This document shows, one piece after another, positions 16,415 to 25,863 of a stretch of 64,000 bases of DNA. Source of the DNA: Pedobacter aquatilis (lineage in GTDB: Bacteria; Bacteroidota; Bacteroidia; Sphingobacteriales; Sphingobacteriaceae); NCBI RefSeq assembly GCF_030409415.1, contig NZ_JAUFPW010000027.1:45761-109760 (forward strand). Direction: 5' to 3'. Position 1 is the stretch's first letter. Every line of letters begins with the position of its first letter. Position numbers and translations under genes: made by a program. A model generated the notes under the pieces. The model did not search any database and was not told where the DNA came from. It saw nothing but the letters and a program-made list of their open reading frames with translations.

Positions 16415-16458
16415 TTATCGATACCGATGAGCACAGCAATTGCTTTTCTAATTTTATA

Positions 16459-17796
16459 TTATTTCTTTTTAAACAATTTGCCAATAAAATAAATGGCTAA
16501 AAACCCGATAAAAATATACAAACCATTTAAGGCTGCATATGGGTCATCAGCATAAATACTAAAGGCTACAAAAGTATAAGCCGCAATAAAAATAAGTGGC
16601 AATATTGGATATAATGGAACCGTATAAATTGTTTTTTTATCTAAATGTGCGGTTCGTTTTCTGAGTATAAAAATTGTTGCCGCAGAACTGGCCATGCTAA
16701 TGCTCTCCAGAAAAATGGTGTAATTTAAAATCTTGTCGAAAGTTTTGGCGAAAAAGATAATGACAACAGCAACCAGTGCAAAAACTGTTAAGCTCACACT
16801 GATTACCTCGGTTTTTTTATTCATCCTGCTAAATACCTTTGGTAAAGCGCCTTCTTCGCCCATGGCAAACATTGCCCGTGGGTTACTTAATAAATTCACG
16901 TTTACATAGCCCATAACCGATACAAAAATGATAACCGAGAACATTTTAAAACCTGATGGTCCGAATATTTTGGAGGCAAGAATTGCAGCAATACTTTCAG
17001 CAGTTTTTAATTCTTCGAAACCGATTACCTTAACATAAACATAATTCAGTAGTACGTATAGGGTTACAATAATGCTTAGGCCAATAATAATCGAGCGTGG
17101 AATAACTTTTTTAGCTTCGGTAACTTCGCCACCAAAATTGATGGTTTGTGCATAACCTGCATAAGAAAATGATACAGCAATTAAGCACAAGCCTAAGGCT
17201 TTTCCATAATCAGCCCAGTTGGGTACAGTGTTATTTTGCGTTTTAAAAACCGGACTTATGCTTTGGGTATCTCCAGTAAAAAATATTGCACAGATAAGGG
17301 TTAAAATTAAACCGATTTTAATAATGGTAAGTACATTTTGAGTTTTAGCACTCGCTTTTAAGCCCAAAAGATTAATCAGATAGAAAACTAAAATGGTGGT
17401 TATGGCAATCACCACTCTGTAGGTTTCGTTCTGCATGTTAAGCGGTAAAATAATTTTACTTAAATACTCCGCACCGATAATAGAAATCGCAGCAACCGAT
17501 GCCGCACTTGAAATTAAAACAATGCAATTAATCGCAAATGCAATTGAAGGATGGTAAGCTTTAGAGAAAATTTTATAATAACCACCAGTTACCGGATATC
17601 GCGACCCGATTTCGGCATAAGTTAATGCGCCACAAAATGCTACAAAGCCACCAATAAACCATGCAAGGTAAAATAATTCGGGTATTTGAGCTTTGGCAGC
17701 CACATTTACCGGTGTACGAAAAATACCCATCCCAATTACTAAACTCACCACAATCATGGATAAATCGAATAGCGAAAGTTGTTTCTTTTGTTGCAT
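16459..17796 (-). CDS. APC-family amino acid permease
   Basis: A twelve-segment amino acid/polyamine/organocation permease of 445 residues from the ATG chosen here (complement of 17794-17796). The sequence MQQKKQLSLFDLSMIVVSLVIGMGIFRTP is the canonical family start with the GxGIF substrate-binding turn. The frame stays open for 49 codons further upstream, but that part is aromatic, lacks family likeness and is made of the GA-rich word tract at 17815-17890, so it is rejected as coding. The substrate (amino acid) is not identifiable. Confidence 0.88.
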   Translation of the reverse strand: MQQKKQLSLFDLSMIVVSLVIGMGIFRTPVNVAAKAQIPELFYLAWFIGGFVAFCGALTYAEIGSRYPVTGGYYKIFSKAYHPSIAFAINCIVLISSAASVAAISIIGAEYLSKIILPLNMQNETYRVVIAITTILVFYLINLLGLKASAKTQNVLTIIKIGLILTLICAIFFTGDTQSISPVFKTQNNTVPNWADYGKALGLCLIAVSFSYAGYAQTINFGGEVTEAKKVIPRSIIIGLSIIVTLYVLLNYVYVKVIGFEELKTAESIAAILASKIFGPSGFKMFSVIIFVSVMGYVNVNLLSNPRAMFAMGEEGALPKVFSRMNKKTEVISVSLTVFALVAVVIIFFAKTFDKILNYTIFLESISMASSAATIFILRKRTAHLDKKTIYTVPLYPILPLIFIAAYTFVAFSIYADDPYAALNGLYIFIGFLAIYFIGKLFKKK

Positions 17797-17814
17797 TAAA
17801 AAGGAAAATAAATA

Positions 17815-17890
17815 TGGGTTGAAGATAGGGAAAATGTTTCTATGGAAGATGTGTGGAAGAAATGGAAAATGAATGATGAAGTAGTAAGAC
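17815..17890. repeat. GA-rich word-repeat tract upstream of the APC permease
   Basis: Quasi-repeated words GGTTGAAGATAGGG, CTATGGAAGATGTGTGG, AAGAAATGGAAAATG and AATGATGAAG. Only one arm is visible, with no inverted partner nearby. Confidence 0.4.
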
Positions 17891-18390
17891 TTATTTGGGT
17901 GGTATGTTAAATCTTCAGGACTATACGATTTGCTGGCTTCCATTTAAAATATTACAGGTTTTTGCCAAGTACGACCGTCAATCCCAAGTGCTGGGTAAAT
18001 CAAAAAAACAGGTGCACAAAAGAACAAATGGCAGATACAAACCTAAAACGCAGTGGTTTTGCGGAGATATACTTCTAAGCTTCATATAGCAGCCACTAGC
18101 AAAACTAAGTGCCACTGTTTTTTTGTGTGCGTGAGGTATGTGTGAAAGCACATTGCTGGATTGACAAGCATTTTTGCATACTTTTGATGCCTCAAAAGTT
18201 TGATGCCCCGCGGCACAGAGCGAAAGATAAAATCAATTATATTTCATGAACAATTCAGAATTGAATTTTATCCTTAAACAATTTCCTCTTTGTTTTTTGT
18301 TGAAATTTCTTTTCCCGGCTTGGAAGATAAATTCTTCGGGAATGCCTATTTTAGCGAAAGTTTTTCATCCGGATTGCAAACAATAAATTT
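17891..18390. other. intergenic region upstream of parE
   Basis: About 500 bases without a convincing gene. A short frame at 17895-18089 on the plus strand has no family likeness and atypical composition. A CTTTTGA / TCAAAAG hairpin lies at 18181-18198. The last 100 bases before parE are AT-rich, and a weak -7-like TATTTTAG lies at about 18346-18353. Confidence 0.45.
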
Positions 18391-20259
18391 ATGGCAGAAG
18401 TAATTTACAACGACGATAGTATTCGCTCATTAGATTGGAAAGAACACATCAGACTACGCCCCGGTATGTATATCGGTAAGCTTGGTGATGGTTCTGCGCA
18501 AGACGATGGGATTTATGTTTTGCTAAAGGAAATTGTAGATAACTCGATCGATGAGTTTGTGATGGGTACTGGAAAAACCATCGAAATCACAGTTTCTGAG
18601 CAAAAGGTTAATATCAGAGATTACGGTCGTGGGATTCCTTTAGGTAAGGTAATTGATTGTGTAAGCAAAATAAACACCGGTGGTAAATACGACAGTAATG
18701 CCTTTCAAAAATCGGTGGGTTTAAACGGTGTTGGTACAAAGGCTGTAAACGCACTTTCTACCAGCTTTACTGTACAATCTTATCGCGATGGAAAAACTAA
18801 GAAAGTTGAATTTTCTAAAGGCGAAATTACCAATGAGCAACCTGTAATTGATACCACTCAAAGAAACGGAACGGCCATTACTTTCTATCCTGATGAAAGT
18901 ATTTTTAGAAACTACCATTACATTCCGGATTTTGTTGAAAGCATGGTTTGGAATTACGTTTTCTTAAATACCGGCTTAACCGTAAACTTTAACAACCAGA
19001 AATATTTTTCAGAAAGAGGTCTTTATGATTTACTTTCTAAGTTTAACAAACCCGAAGAAATCCGTTATCCGATTATTCACATGATTGGTAATGACATTGA
19101 AATTGCGATGACCCACGGGCAGCAATACGGTGAAGATTACCATTCTTTTGTTAACGGACAGCATACTACACAAGGCGGAACCCACCAGGCAGCTTTCAGA
19201 GCAGCAGTTGTAAAAACCGTTCGTGAGTTTTTCAAGAAGGAGTTTGATGCTTCTGATGTTCGTTCATCTATTATTGCGGCGATTTCTGTACGTGTGCAGG
19301 AGCCTGTTTTCGAATCGCAAACCAAAACCAAGTTAGGTTCCCAGAATATGGGTCCAGAAGGGCCGTCTGTTGCAACATTTATTAATGATTTCGTTAAAAA
19401 GGAACTGGATGATTATCTGCATAAAAATCCGGATGTTGCAGATGCGCTTTTAAAACGTATTAATCAATCCGAAAGAGAGCGTAAAGACATTGCCGGAATT
19501 AAAAAACTGGCTAACGATAGAGCTAAAAAAGCCTCATTACACAATAAAAAACTTCGCGACTGCAAGGTTCATTTTAACTCGACACACGAGAAGCGTTACG
19601 AAACAACCTTGTTTATAACCGAGGGAGATTCTGCATCGGGTTCGATTACAAAATCGCGTGATGTGGATTGCCAGGCTGTATTTAGCTTAAAAGGTAAGCC
19701 GCTTAATTGTTACGAGTTGACCAAGAAAGTTGTTTACGAGAATGAAGAATTTAACCTTTTGCAACATGCCTTAAATATTGAAGATGGCTTAGAAGGTTTA
19801 CATTATAACAATATCGTTATTGCAACAGATGCCGATGTTGATGGCATGCACATCAGGTTGTTAATGATGACTTTCTTCCTTCAATTTTTCCCGGATTTGG
19901 TAAAAGCAGGGCATGTTTATATTTTACAAACGCCACTTTTCAGGGTTCGTAATAAGAAAGAAACCATTTATTGCTACAGCGACGAGGAACGTAAAAATGC
20001 AATCGAAAAACTAGGTAATAAGCCAGAAATTACACGTTTCAAAGGTTTGGGTGAGATATCTCCAGACGAATTTGGTTTATTTATTGGTAAAGACATTCGT
20101 TTAGACCCAGTGATTTTAAAAGACCAAACGATTAAAAGTTTGCTTGAATACTACATGGGTAAAAACACCCCAGACAGGCAGCAACACATCATCAGAAATT
20201 TACGTGTAGAAAAGGATGAAATAAAGGAAGAGCCTAAAATTGTTGATGAAGTTGCTTAA
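18391..20259 (+). CDS. parE: DNA topoisomerase IV subunit B
   Basis: The ATPase subunit of a type IIA topoisomerase, partner of the ParC-like protein at 32022-34925. It has a GHKL ATPase domain with the DNSIDE motif (about 50-55) and [11 protein letters not shown] (about 112), a transducer domain, and a TOPRIM domain with EGDSASG (411-417) and the metal-binding DADVDG (480-485). The length of 622, without the long GyrB-type insertion, fits the topoisomerase IV B form of Bacteroidota. As in that phylum the two topoisomerase IV genes are near each other but not adjacent (12 kb apart here). Confidence 0.92.
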   Translation: MAEVIYNDDSIRSLDWKEHIRLRPGMYIGKLGDGSAQDDGIYVLLKEIVDNSIDEFVMGTGKTIEITVSEQKVNIRDYGRGIPLGKVIDCVSKINTGGKYDSNAFQKSVGLNGVGTKAVNALSTSFTVQSYRDGKTKKVEFSKGEITNEQPVIDTTQRNGTAITFYPDESIFRNYHYIPDFVESMVWNYVFLNTGLTVNFNNQKYFSERGLYDLLSKFNKPEEIRYPIIHMIGNDIEIAMTHGQQYGEDYHSFVNGQHTTQGGTHQAAFRAAVVKTVREFFKKEFDASDVRSSIIAAISVRVQEPVFESQTKTKLGSQNMGPEGPSVATFINDFVKKELDDYLHKNPDVADALLKRINQSERERKDIAGIKKLANDRAKKASLHNKKLRDCKVHFNSTHEKRYETTLFITEGDSASGSITKSRDVDCQAVFSLKGKPLNCYELTKKVVYENEEFNLLQHALNIEDGLEGLHYNNIVIATDADVDGMHIRLLMMTFFLQFFPDLVKAGHVYILQTPLFRVRNKKETIYCYSDEERKNAIEKLGNKPEITRFKGLGEISPDEFGLFIGKDIRLDPVILKDQTIKSLLEYYMGKNTPDRQQHIIRNLRVEKDEIKEEPKIVDEVA

Positions 20260-20383
20260 TTAAAACGCTTGCATAAATCAATATCTTAAGATACTTTTGT
20301 AAACATTAAGCATCTCCCTGTTGTTTGATTGATTTTCCTGTGATTTTAACAATTATGAATCATAATTCTTAAAATCAAAGCCC

Positions 20384-22522
20384 TTGAAATCTACCAGAAA
20401 TTCTGTCATAAAATACCTAGTCATAGTATTTTTAATTTTAGCTGTTTTTGCAATAAGCGCAAGCTTATTTATTAATTTCTCTAAAATACCGCTATTAAAG
20501 TCAGTTAATAAAATTGTTCAGGTTCAGAATGATTTTATAAAATTAGATAGCTGTATTTTTAAACTCTACAACGCAGAAAACAGCTGCAGGATGTACGTGG
20601 TAAGTGGAAATAAAACTTACTACAATCATTTTGTTACTCAAATCAAAGAAGTTTCGGCAATAATGGATGCGATAGAATATGAGAGCCAAAAGGAGAAAGC
20701 CTTACAGGTTGATAATTTTAACGACTTAATTCAGCAAAAGAAAATACGTACAAATCAGTTTATTCAACTTAGAAAGTTAGCCGATAGTTTAATTAATTTC
20801 TCTGTACAAGTTAAAGATAATCCTGAATTAGCTGAGCCAAAGAATAACTTATTCACTACGAGGCAATTTAGAAGTATAGTAACCATAGATACGATAAAAC
20901 CCAGCCTAAAGGTTGCACCGAGAAAAAAACTATTCGGAAGAATTTTTGCTGCAATCGGCAGTAGGAAAAGTAAACTTGTTGATAGTTCCAAATCTACCCT
21001 TGTTAAAACCGCGGTTTCGGCCGATACCTCTTCAGTAAGTGTTGCGTACAACAAACTTCAGCTTAAATTAATAAACGATTATTATATAAAACTGTATCGG
21101 TTAAATAAGAACTTAAAAGATAAGGAGTGGCTTTTATTAGATTTAAACCATAAATTAATTGAGGCAATAGTTAATAGTCTGAACAAGTATAAAGTAAATG
21201 AAAAGATATATTATGACACCGTTCAGGAAGATATAAATGTAAAGACATTTAAAACGGTTGACAATCTTGATAAGTTTACAAAAACCTTGCTTGCACTTGC
21301 TTTTGGCTTAATGCTTTGCATAATTTATTCTATTTATAAATTGTATCGCAATGAAAAAGCATTGATTGATTATAGCAATAAAGCTAAACTTTATGCACTT
21401 TCAAAAAGTAGGTTTTTGGCAAATATGAGCCATGAAATACGAACGCCTCTAAACTCTATTGTTGGCTTTTCTGAACAGTTAACTCAGGTAGTTTTACCAT
21501 CGCAACAGTACGAACAGGTTACAGCAATTCGAAAATCATCGATAATGTTGCTCGAGGTTGTTAACGATATTCTGGATTTTTCTAAGTATGAAACCGGAAA
21601 GGTAACTATTGAAAAATTGCCCTTTTCGCCACAGGTTGCAATTTATGATGTTTTCGATAGTATGAAAATCCAGGCGGATAAAAAGAAACTTGATTTTATA
21701 CTGGATACGCAAGTCGACAAAAACACCTTTGTACTCGGTGATTCCTTGAGGTTGAAACAAATTGTGATGAATTTGTTAAGCAATGCCATTAAATTTACCA
21801 ATAGTGGGAATGTAACACTCTCTGCAGAATTTCTAAAAAAGAATGAAAAGAATTTAGTTTTAAAAGTTAGCGTTAAGGATTCGGGTTTAGGCATAAGTGC
21901 TATTGATCAGAAAATTATTTTCGATGAATTTGCGCAGGTTTATTATGCATCAACAAAAGAAAAGCAACAAGGCACTGGCTTAGGTTTAGCGATATGCAAG
22001 AAGATTGTTGAGTTTCATGGTGGCAACATTTCATTATCAAGCGAGGAGGGGAAAGGCTCCAATTTTATATTTGAGATTCCATACCAAATTACCGCTAAGC
22101 CTGTTGATATAGATAATAAATTAGAACTTACTACAGCCCAGTTAAATAGGTTGGTAGGCAAAGATATTTTAGTAGCTGATGATAATGTGCTCAATATCTT
22201 ACTCGCGACTACAATTTTAAAGAAGTATAGATTAAACTTTAGTGCTGCGAGTAATGGTCAGCAAGCTTTCGAACTTTTTACCGAAAACAATTATGATCTT
22301 ATTTTAACAGATATTCAAATGCCTGAACTTGGTGGTATAGAACTTACAAAACTAATCAGGAGTTATCATGATGAACTCAAACGTAATATCCCGATTTTAG
22401 GCGTTACCGCAAATGTAATGCAAGAAGACCGGGCAAAATATTTACAATCGGGTATGGACGAGCTGGTTTTAAAACCGTTTTCGGAAAAAGAGTTATTAGA
22501 TAAAATTTTAAAATTTATATAG
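20384..22522 (+). CDS. hybrid sensor histidine kinase / response regulator
   Basis: A membrane-bound two-component hybrid of 712 residues. There is a membrane segment at about 10-31, an extracytoplasmic sensor region at about 32-300 with no recognised fold, and a second membrane segment at about 300-320. A HisKA domain follows with phosphoacceptor H350 in NMSHEIRTPLNS, then a HATPase_c domain with N, G1 (KDSGLGI) and G2 (GTGLGLAI) boxes, and a C-terminal receiver with phosphoacceptor D643 (LTDIQMPE). No output domain is present, so phosphotransfer to another protein or self-control is likely. The only workable start is TTG at 20384, because a stop codon precedes it and the next in-frame ATG is far inside. 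It follows parE by 124 bases. Confidence 0.9.
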   Translation: MKSTRNSVIKYLVIVFLILAVFAISASLFINFSKIPLLKSVNKIVQVQNDFIKLDSCIFKLYNAENSCRMYVVSGNKTYYNHFVTQIKEVSAIMDAIEYESQKEKALQVDNFNDLIQQKKIRTNQFIQLRKLADSLINFSVQVKDNPELAEPKNNLFTTRQFRSIVTIDTIKPSLKVAPRKKLFGRIFAAIGSRKSKLVDSSKSTLVKTAVSADTSSVSVAYNKLQLKLINDYYIKLYRLNKNLKDKEWLLLDLNHKLIEAIVNSLNKYKVNEKIYYDTVQEDINVKTFKTVDNLDKFTKTLLALAFGLMLCIIYSIYKLYRNEKALIDYSNKAKLYALSKSRFLANMSHEIRTPLNSIVGFSEQLTQVVLPSQQYEQVTAIRKSSIMLLEVVNDILDFSKYETGKVTIEKLPFSPQVAIYDVFDSMKIQADKKKLDFILDTQVDKNTFVLGDSLRLKQIVMNLLSNAIKFTNSGNVTLSAEFLKKNEKNLVLKVSVKDSGLGISAIDQKIIFDEFAQVYYASTKEKQQGTGLGLAICKKIVEFHGGNISLSSEEGKGSNFIFEIPYQITAKPVDIDNKLELTTAQLNRLVGKDILVADDNVLNILLATTILKKYRLNFSAASNGQQAFELFTENNYDLILTDIQMPELGGIELTKLIRSYHDELKRNIPILGVTANVMQEDRAKYLQSGMDELVLKPFSEKELLDKILKFI

Positions 22523-22547
22523 CACCCAATTAATCATTTGGGTGCAT
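22520..22547. terminator. shared bidirectional terminator at convergent gene ends
   Basis: GCACCCAA (22522-22529) pairs with TTGGGTGC (22538-22545). The hairpin overlaps the stop codon of the histidine kinase gene and the last codons of yihY, so one structure serves both convergent genes. The T runs are short. Confidence 0.55.
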
Positions 22548-23547
22548 GAATGGTATCTTCTGGATGTTGCGGTGGCAATACATCCACATTCTTTTCTACG
22601 ATAGTGATTTTAGTAAATACGGCGTATTTACTTGGTGCAATACCGCCATCGTATTTCTCTGCGTAGGCCTGCGTAAATTCAGCACCGAAATACAAAATTA
22701 ATGAGGTATAATAAATCCAAAGTAATATTACAATAATGGAACCAGCTGCGCCAAAGGCGGAAACCGTAGTTCCTTTCTCAATATAGATTCCAATTAAGTA
22801 TTTACCTAAACTAAAAAGAAGGGCAGTAAATAATGCGCCAATAATTGCCGATTTCCACTTGATATTTACATCAGGCAATACCTTGAAAATTATGGTAAAT
22901 ACTGCAGTTACCGCAGCTAAAGTTAAAACATTGTTCAAAATATAAATCAGTAATGCCATTGTATCATTTGCTACAGGAATTACTTCATCAATATCACTTT
23001 GTGAAATTAAGGAAACCAGCTTGTCACCTAAACCAACAACCAAACTATTAATTACCAATGATACTAACAGTAAAAAGCCCATTGATACAATTAAGGAAAA
23101 GGAGAGTAATCTGTTTGTTAACATTTTTAGCCAGCCTTTTTTGGGCATTGCTTTAACTTTCCAAATTAGGTTAATACTATCTTGTATTTCAATAAAAATT
23201 ACGGTAGCACCAATAATTAATGTACCGATACCGATAATTAAACCTATTGTAGATTGACCTGATTTATTTGCATTATCCACAAAACCTTGTATCTGAGTGG
23301 CTGCCTGAGGCCCAACTAATTCGGTTATTTCATTGAAAAACTTGTCACGGGTTTTCATCGCTTCGCCAAAAAATAATGTGGCAGATGCAAGAATAATAAT
23401 AATTAGCGGAGTGAGCGAAAATATGGTGTAATATGCCAAGGCGGCGCTTAATTTCATAACCCTATCTTCTGCAAAACCCTTTCCTGCAGCAACAAGTAAA
23501 TGATAAAGAGCAATAAAGAAGTTTTTTATTTTATTAAGCAATTTCAT
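22534..23547 (-). CDS. YihY/BrkB family inner membrane protein
   Basis: 337 residues with six hydrophobic segments and the family core LSAALAYYTIFSLTPLIIIILA (about 33-54) and GAAGSIIVILLWIYYTSLI (about 268-286). Once annotated as ribonuclease BN, the family is now regarded as membrane proteins of uncertain function. It follows tamL by six bases, so it belongs to the tamB-tamL-yihY transcription unit. The C-terminal end overlaps the shared terminator hairpin. Confidence 0.88.
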   Translation of the reverse strand: MKLLNKIKNFFIALYHLLVAAGKGFAEDRVMKLSAALAYYTIFSLTPLIIIILASATLFFGEAMKTRDKFFNEITELVGPQAATQIQGFVDNANKSGQSTIGLIIGIGTLIIGATVIFIEIQDSINLIWKVKAMPKKGWLKMLTNRLLSFSLIVSMGFLLLVSLVINSLVVGLGDKLVSLISQSDIDEVIPVANDTMALLIYILNNVLTLAAVTAVFTIIFKVLPDVNIKWKSAIIGALFTALLFSLGKYLIGIYIEKGTTVSAFGAAGSIIVILLWIYYTSLILYFGAEFTQAYAEKYDGGIAPSKYAVFTKITIVEKNVDVLPPQHPEDTIHAPK

Positions 23548-23553
23548 AATCTA

Positions 23554-25863
23554 CTAGAATGGGTATCCAATCCCGATGTTAAAAATTAAATTTTGCCTGC
23601 GCCAGTCTTTGTTACCAAAAGAAATATCATCAAATACCCATCTTTGTCCTTCTGGTAAATAAGGTTTACGAACTGGGAATGCAACATCCAAACGAACCAC
23701 AAATATGGTAGCATCAACCCGTAAGCCTGCACCTGTACCAACGGCTAACTCGTTCAATGTATTTTTTAATTTGAATTCAGAACCTGGCCTTAGTGGGTCT
23801 TCTTTCCTCAGCCAAACATTTCCGGCATCTACAAATAAAGCGCCATATAAAACACTAACTAGTTTGAAACGCAGTTCTGAGTTCAACATCAATTTAACAT
23901 CACCACCTTGGTCTGCAAAAAGCGCATTATCTGCAACTTTAAATGTTCCCGGACCTAAAGTTCTTGCCGGAAAGGCACGAATGTCATTACTACCACCGGC
24001 AAAAAATTGTCTGACGAATGGGAGGGAGGTGCTATTGCCATAAGCATAACCATAACCCACATTTAGTCGGTTAGCCCATGTTACATTTCTGTTGATTTTA
24101 TAGTAATCTCTTAAATCTGCTTCCAGTCGAACAAATTGAGTAAGGGGAGTGTTAAATAATGTTTTCTGCCCTAAGCTATTTGTAGGTGTAAATAAGCCCC
24201 AAACGTTACCACCAGTTTCTATACCTCCGAAGAAATATGTGTTGTTTCTCCTGTTGGTTTCCATTTGATTAGTGTAGGTAAAATTGTAATTACTACCAAT
24301 AATAAACTGATTTTCTAATGTTGATCTTAATAACGGATTTTCAGTAAAGAGCCTGGTCCTCGTGGTGTCAGACGGGAATCTGGTTGAAATATAACTTAAC
24401 GAAATTGGGTTTAAGTTATGCTCCTTATATTGATTTTCTTTAAAGTTATAGCCAAACTCACCTTTAAATGCATTTAATGTGTATTCACCACCTCTGTTTA
24501 ACATTTGATAAGATAGTGATGCAATTGTTTTCGGTATAAATGCCGTTGTACTGTTTGGTTTATAAAAAGGAACGATGAACCTAGGAAATGTTAATTTACC
24601 TTCGGCGGTAAGTGAAAGTGAATTTCTGCCTAATGATGTTCCTCTTGTTTGCGTTTCAAAACCACCACTTACGCTTACGTCCAATTGCTCTGCACCTCTG
24701 AATAAATTACGGGTGGTTTGGGTAACCTTAACCTCAGAACCAACAAAGTTGTTGGATTTACTTGTTCCGGTTACAGAGAAGGTTAATGAGTTTTTCTTTA
24801 AAGGCGTAAGGTAAATATTCAAATCCAGCTGATTATTTTTGAAACTATCTACTGGTAAAAATTCTGCTCTAACATCTTGGAAGGCACCAATATTAACCAT
24901 TCTGTTCAAGGATTGGTTATGATCTTTTCTATTGTAAAGTTCGCCTTTTTGAAAGAAAACCAACCTATCAAACAAACGAGGTTTAAAGGTATTTCTATCA
25001 TCATAGATATTAAAATCGTGATATTGTAGTGGTTGCGATTTTCTTAATGCAGAATCTCTTCTTAATGAATAGTTTGGATAAATATTAATATTCTTAATTG
25101 TGTAAGGTTTTAAGCCTGCATCTGGCGCAATATCTTTAACCTTTATCGTTACATTTATCAAACTTTTTCCAATGGTACTATCCACTTGCATAATCAAGTA
25201 ATCCGGACTGAAATAGAAATAACCGTTTTCCTTTAAATCATTATCAATCCTGATGCGCTCATTTTTATAAACATCTAAATCATAATAGTCGCCAACCTTT
25301 AATAAGGTTTTCTCTTTATTTTGGTTGATGATTTTTGTTAAAACGCCAGAATCTGGTGGAAAAGTAATCTTATTGATTTTATATCTATCGCCAGTATTTG
25401 CAGTATAAATGGCTTTCGCTTTTTTATCTTTTACAACGGTATCTCCTGTAACAACAGCTTGCAAATAACCTTCGCTAATTAAATAGCTTGTTAAAACATC
25501 GTTGTTGTATTTTAATTTTACTTCACTTAAAAGCACCGGTGGTTCGCCTTGTCTTCTCAACCAGTTTCTAAACCCTTTAGGTTTTTTGGGCTCGCCTGCA
25601 AGATTATAAATACCCAGTTTAAACTTAATACCCAATAAAGATTTGTTAGGGCGAGGACGTGTTTTGCTTTCCAAATCAGATTTAACTTGTTTTTCATCCT
25701 CAATTCTGCCAGCAGAATCAGGATTTATTTTAACCTCAGCGCCGGTATATAAAGCTTGTCCTGGTTTTAATGATTTCGTGCTGCTACAACCCGCATAAAC
25801 TAAACAGGCCAGTATAAATAAAATCGGTCTAGTTAGTTTTCTCATCTTGTGCTTTCTGTTCAA
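23554..25863 (-). CDS. tamL: TamL-type BamA/Omp85 lipoprotein of the outer membrane
   Basis: An outer membrane protein of the Omp85 family. The first residues form a lipoprotein signal (ILFILACLVYAGCSSTKSL, lipidated cysteine near 26). POTRA-like repeats lie at about 90-350, and a 16-strand barrel domain fills the rest, ending in the typical aromatic IGIGYPF. The lipoprotein nature marks the Bacteroidota TamA variant, TamL. With TamB it forms the translocation and assembly module, which links the inner and outer membranes and takes part in outer membrane protein and lipid homeostasis. The start codon lies 35 bases inside tamB, so the two are coupled. Confidence 0.85.
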   Translation of the reverse strand: MNRKHKMRKLTRPILFILACLVYAGCSSTKSLKPGQALYTGAEVKINPDSAGRIEDEKQVKSDLESKTRPRPNKSLLGIKFKLGIYNLAGEPKKPKGFRNWLRRQGEPPVLLSEVKLKYNNDVLTSYLISEGYLQAVVTGDTVVKDKKAKAIYTANTGDRYKINKITFPPDSGVLTKIINQNKEKTLLKVGDYYDLDVYKNERIRIDNDLKENGYFYFSPDYLIMQVDSTIGKSLINVTIKVKDIAPDAGLKPYTIKNINIYPNYSLRRDSALRKSQPLQYHDFNIYDDRNTFKPRLFDRLVFFQKGELYNRKDHNQSLNRMVNIGAFQDVRAEFLPVDSFKNNQLDLNIYLTPLKKNSLTFSVTGTSKSNNFVGSEVKVTQTTRNLFRGAEQLDVSVSGGFETQTRGTSLGRNSLSLTAEGKLTFPRFIVPFYKPNSTTAFIPKTIASLSYQMLNRGGEYTLNAFKGEFGYNFKENQYKEHNLNPISLSYISTRFPSDTTRTRLFTENPLLRSTLENQFIIGSNYNFTYTNQMETNRRNNTYFFGGIETGGNVWGLFTPTNSLGQKTLFNTPLTQFVRLEADLRDYYKINRNVTWANRLNVGYGYAYGNSTSLPFVRQFFAGGSNDIRAFPARTLGPGTFKVADNALFADQGGDVKLMLNSELRFKLVSVLYGALFVDAGNVWLRKEDPLRPGSEFKLKNTLNELAVGTGAGLRVDATIFVVRLDVAFPVRKPYLPEGQRWVFDDISFGNKDWRRQNLIFNIGIGYPF

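Larger units (their letters stand above)
16097..16458. other. repeat-filled intergenic region
   Basis: No open frame with coding character is seen. Most of it is two copies of one palindromic repeat family in opposite orientation (16160-16241 and 16323-16414), separated by about 80 bases of AT-rich sequence. Confidence 0.6.

Noticed and set aside
17797..17943. N-terminal extension of the APC permease
   Set aside because: The extra 49 residues come from a GA-rich word tract and lack family likeness. The family start is at 17796.
17895..18089. 64-residue plus-strand frame upstream of parE
   Set aside because: Basic, atypical composition, no signal or domain, and it overlaps the APC permease upstream region. 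Treated as chance.
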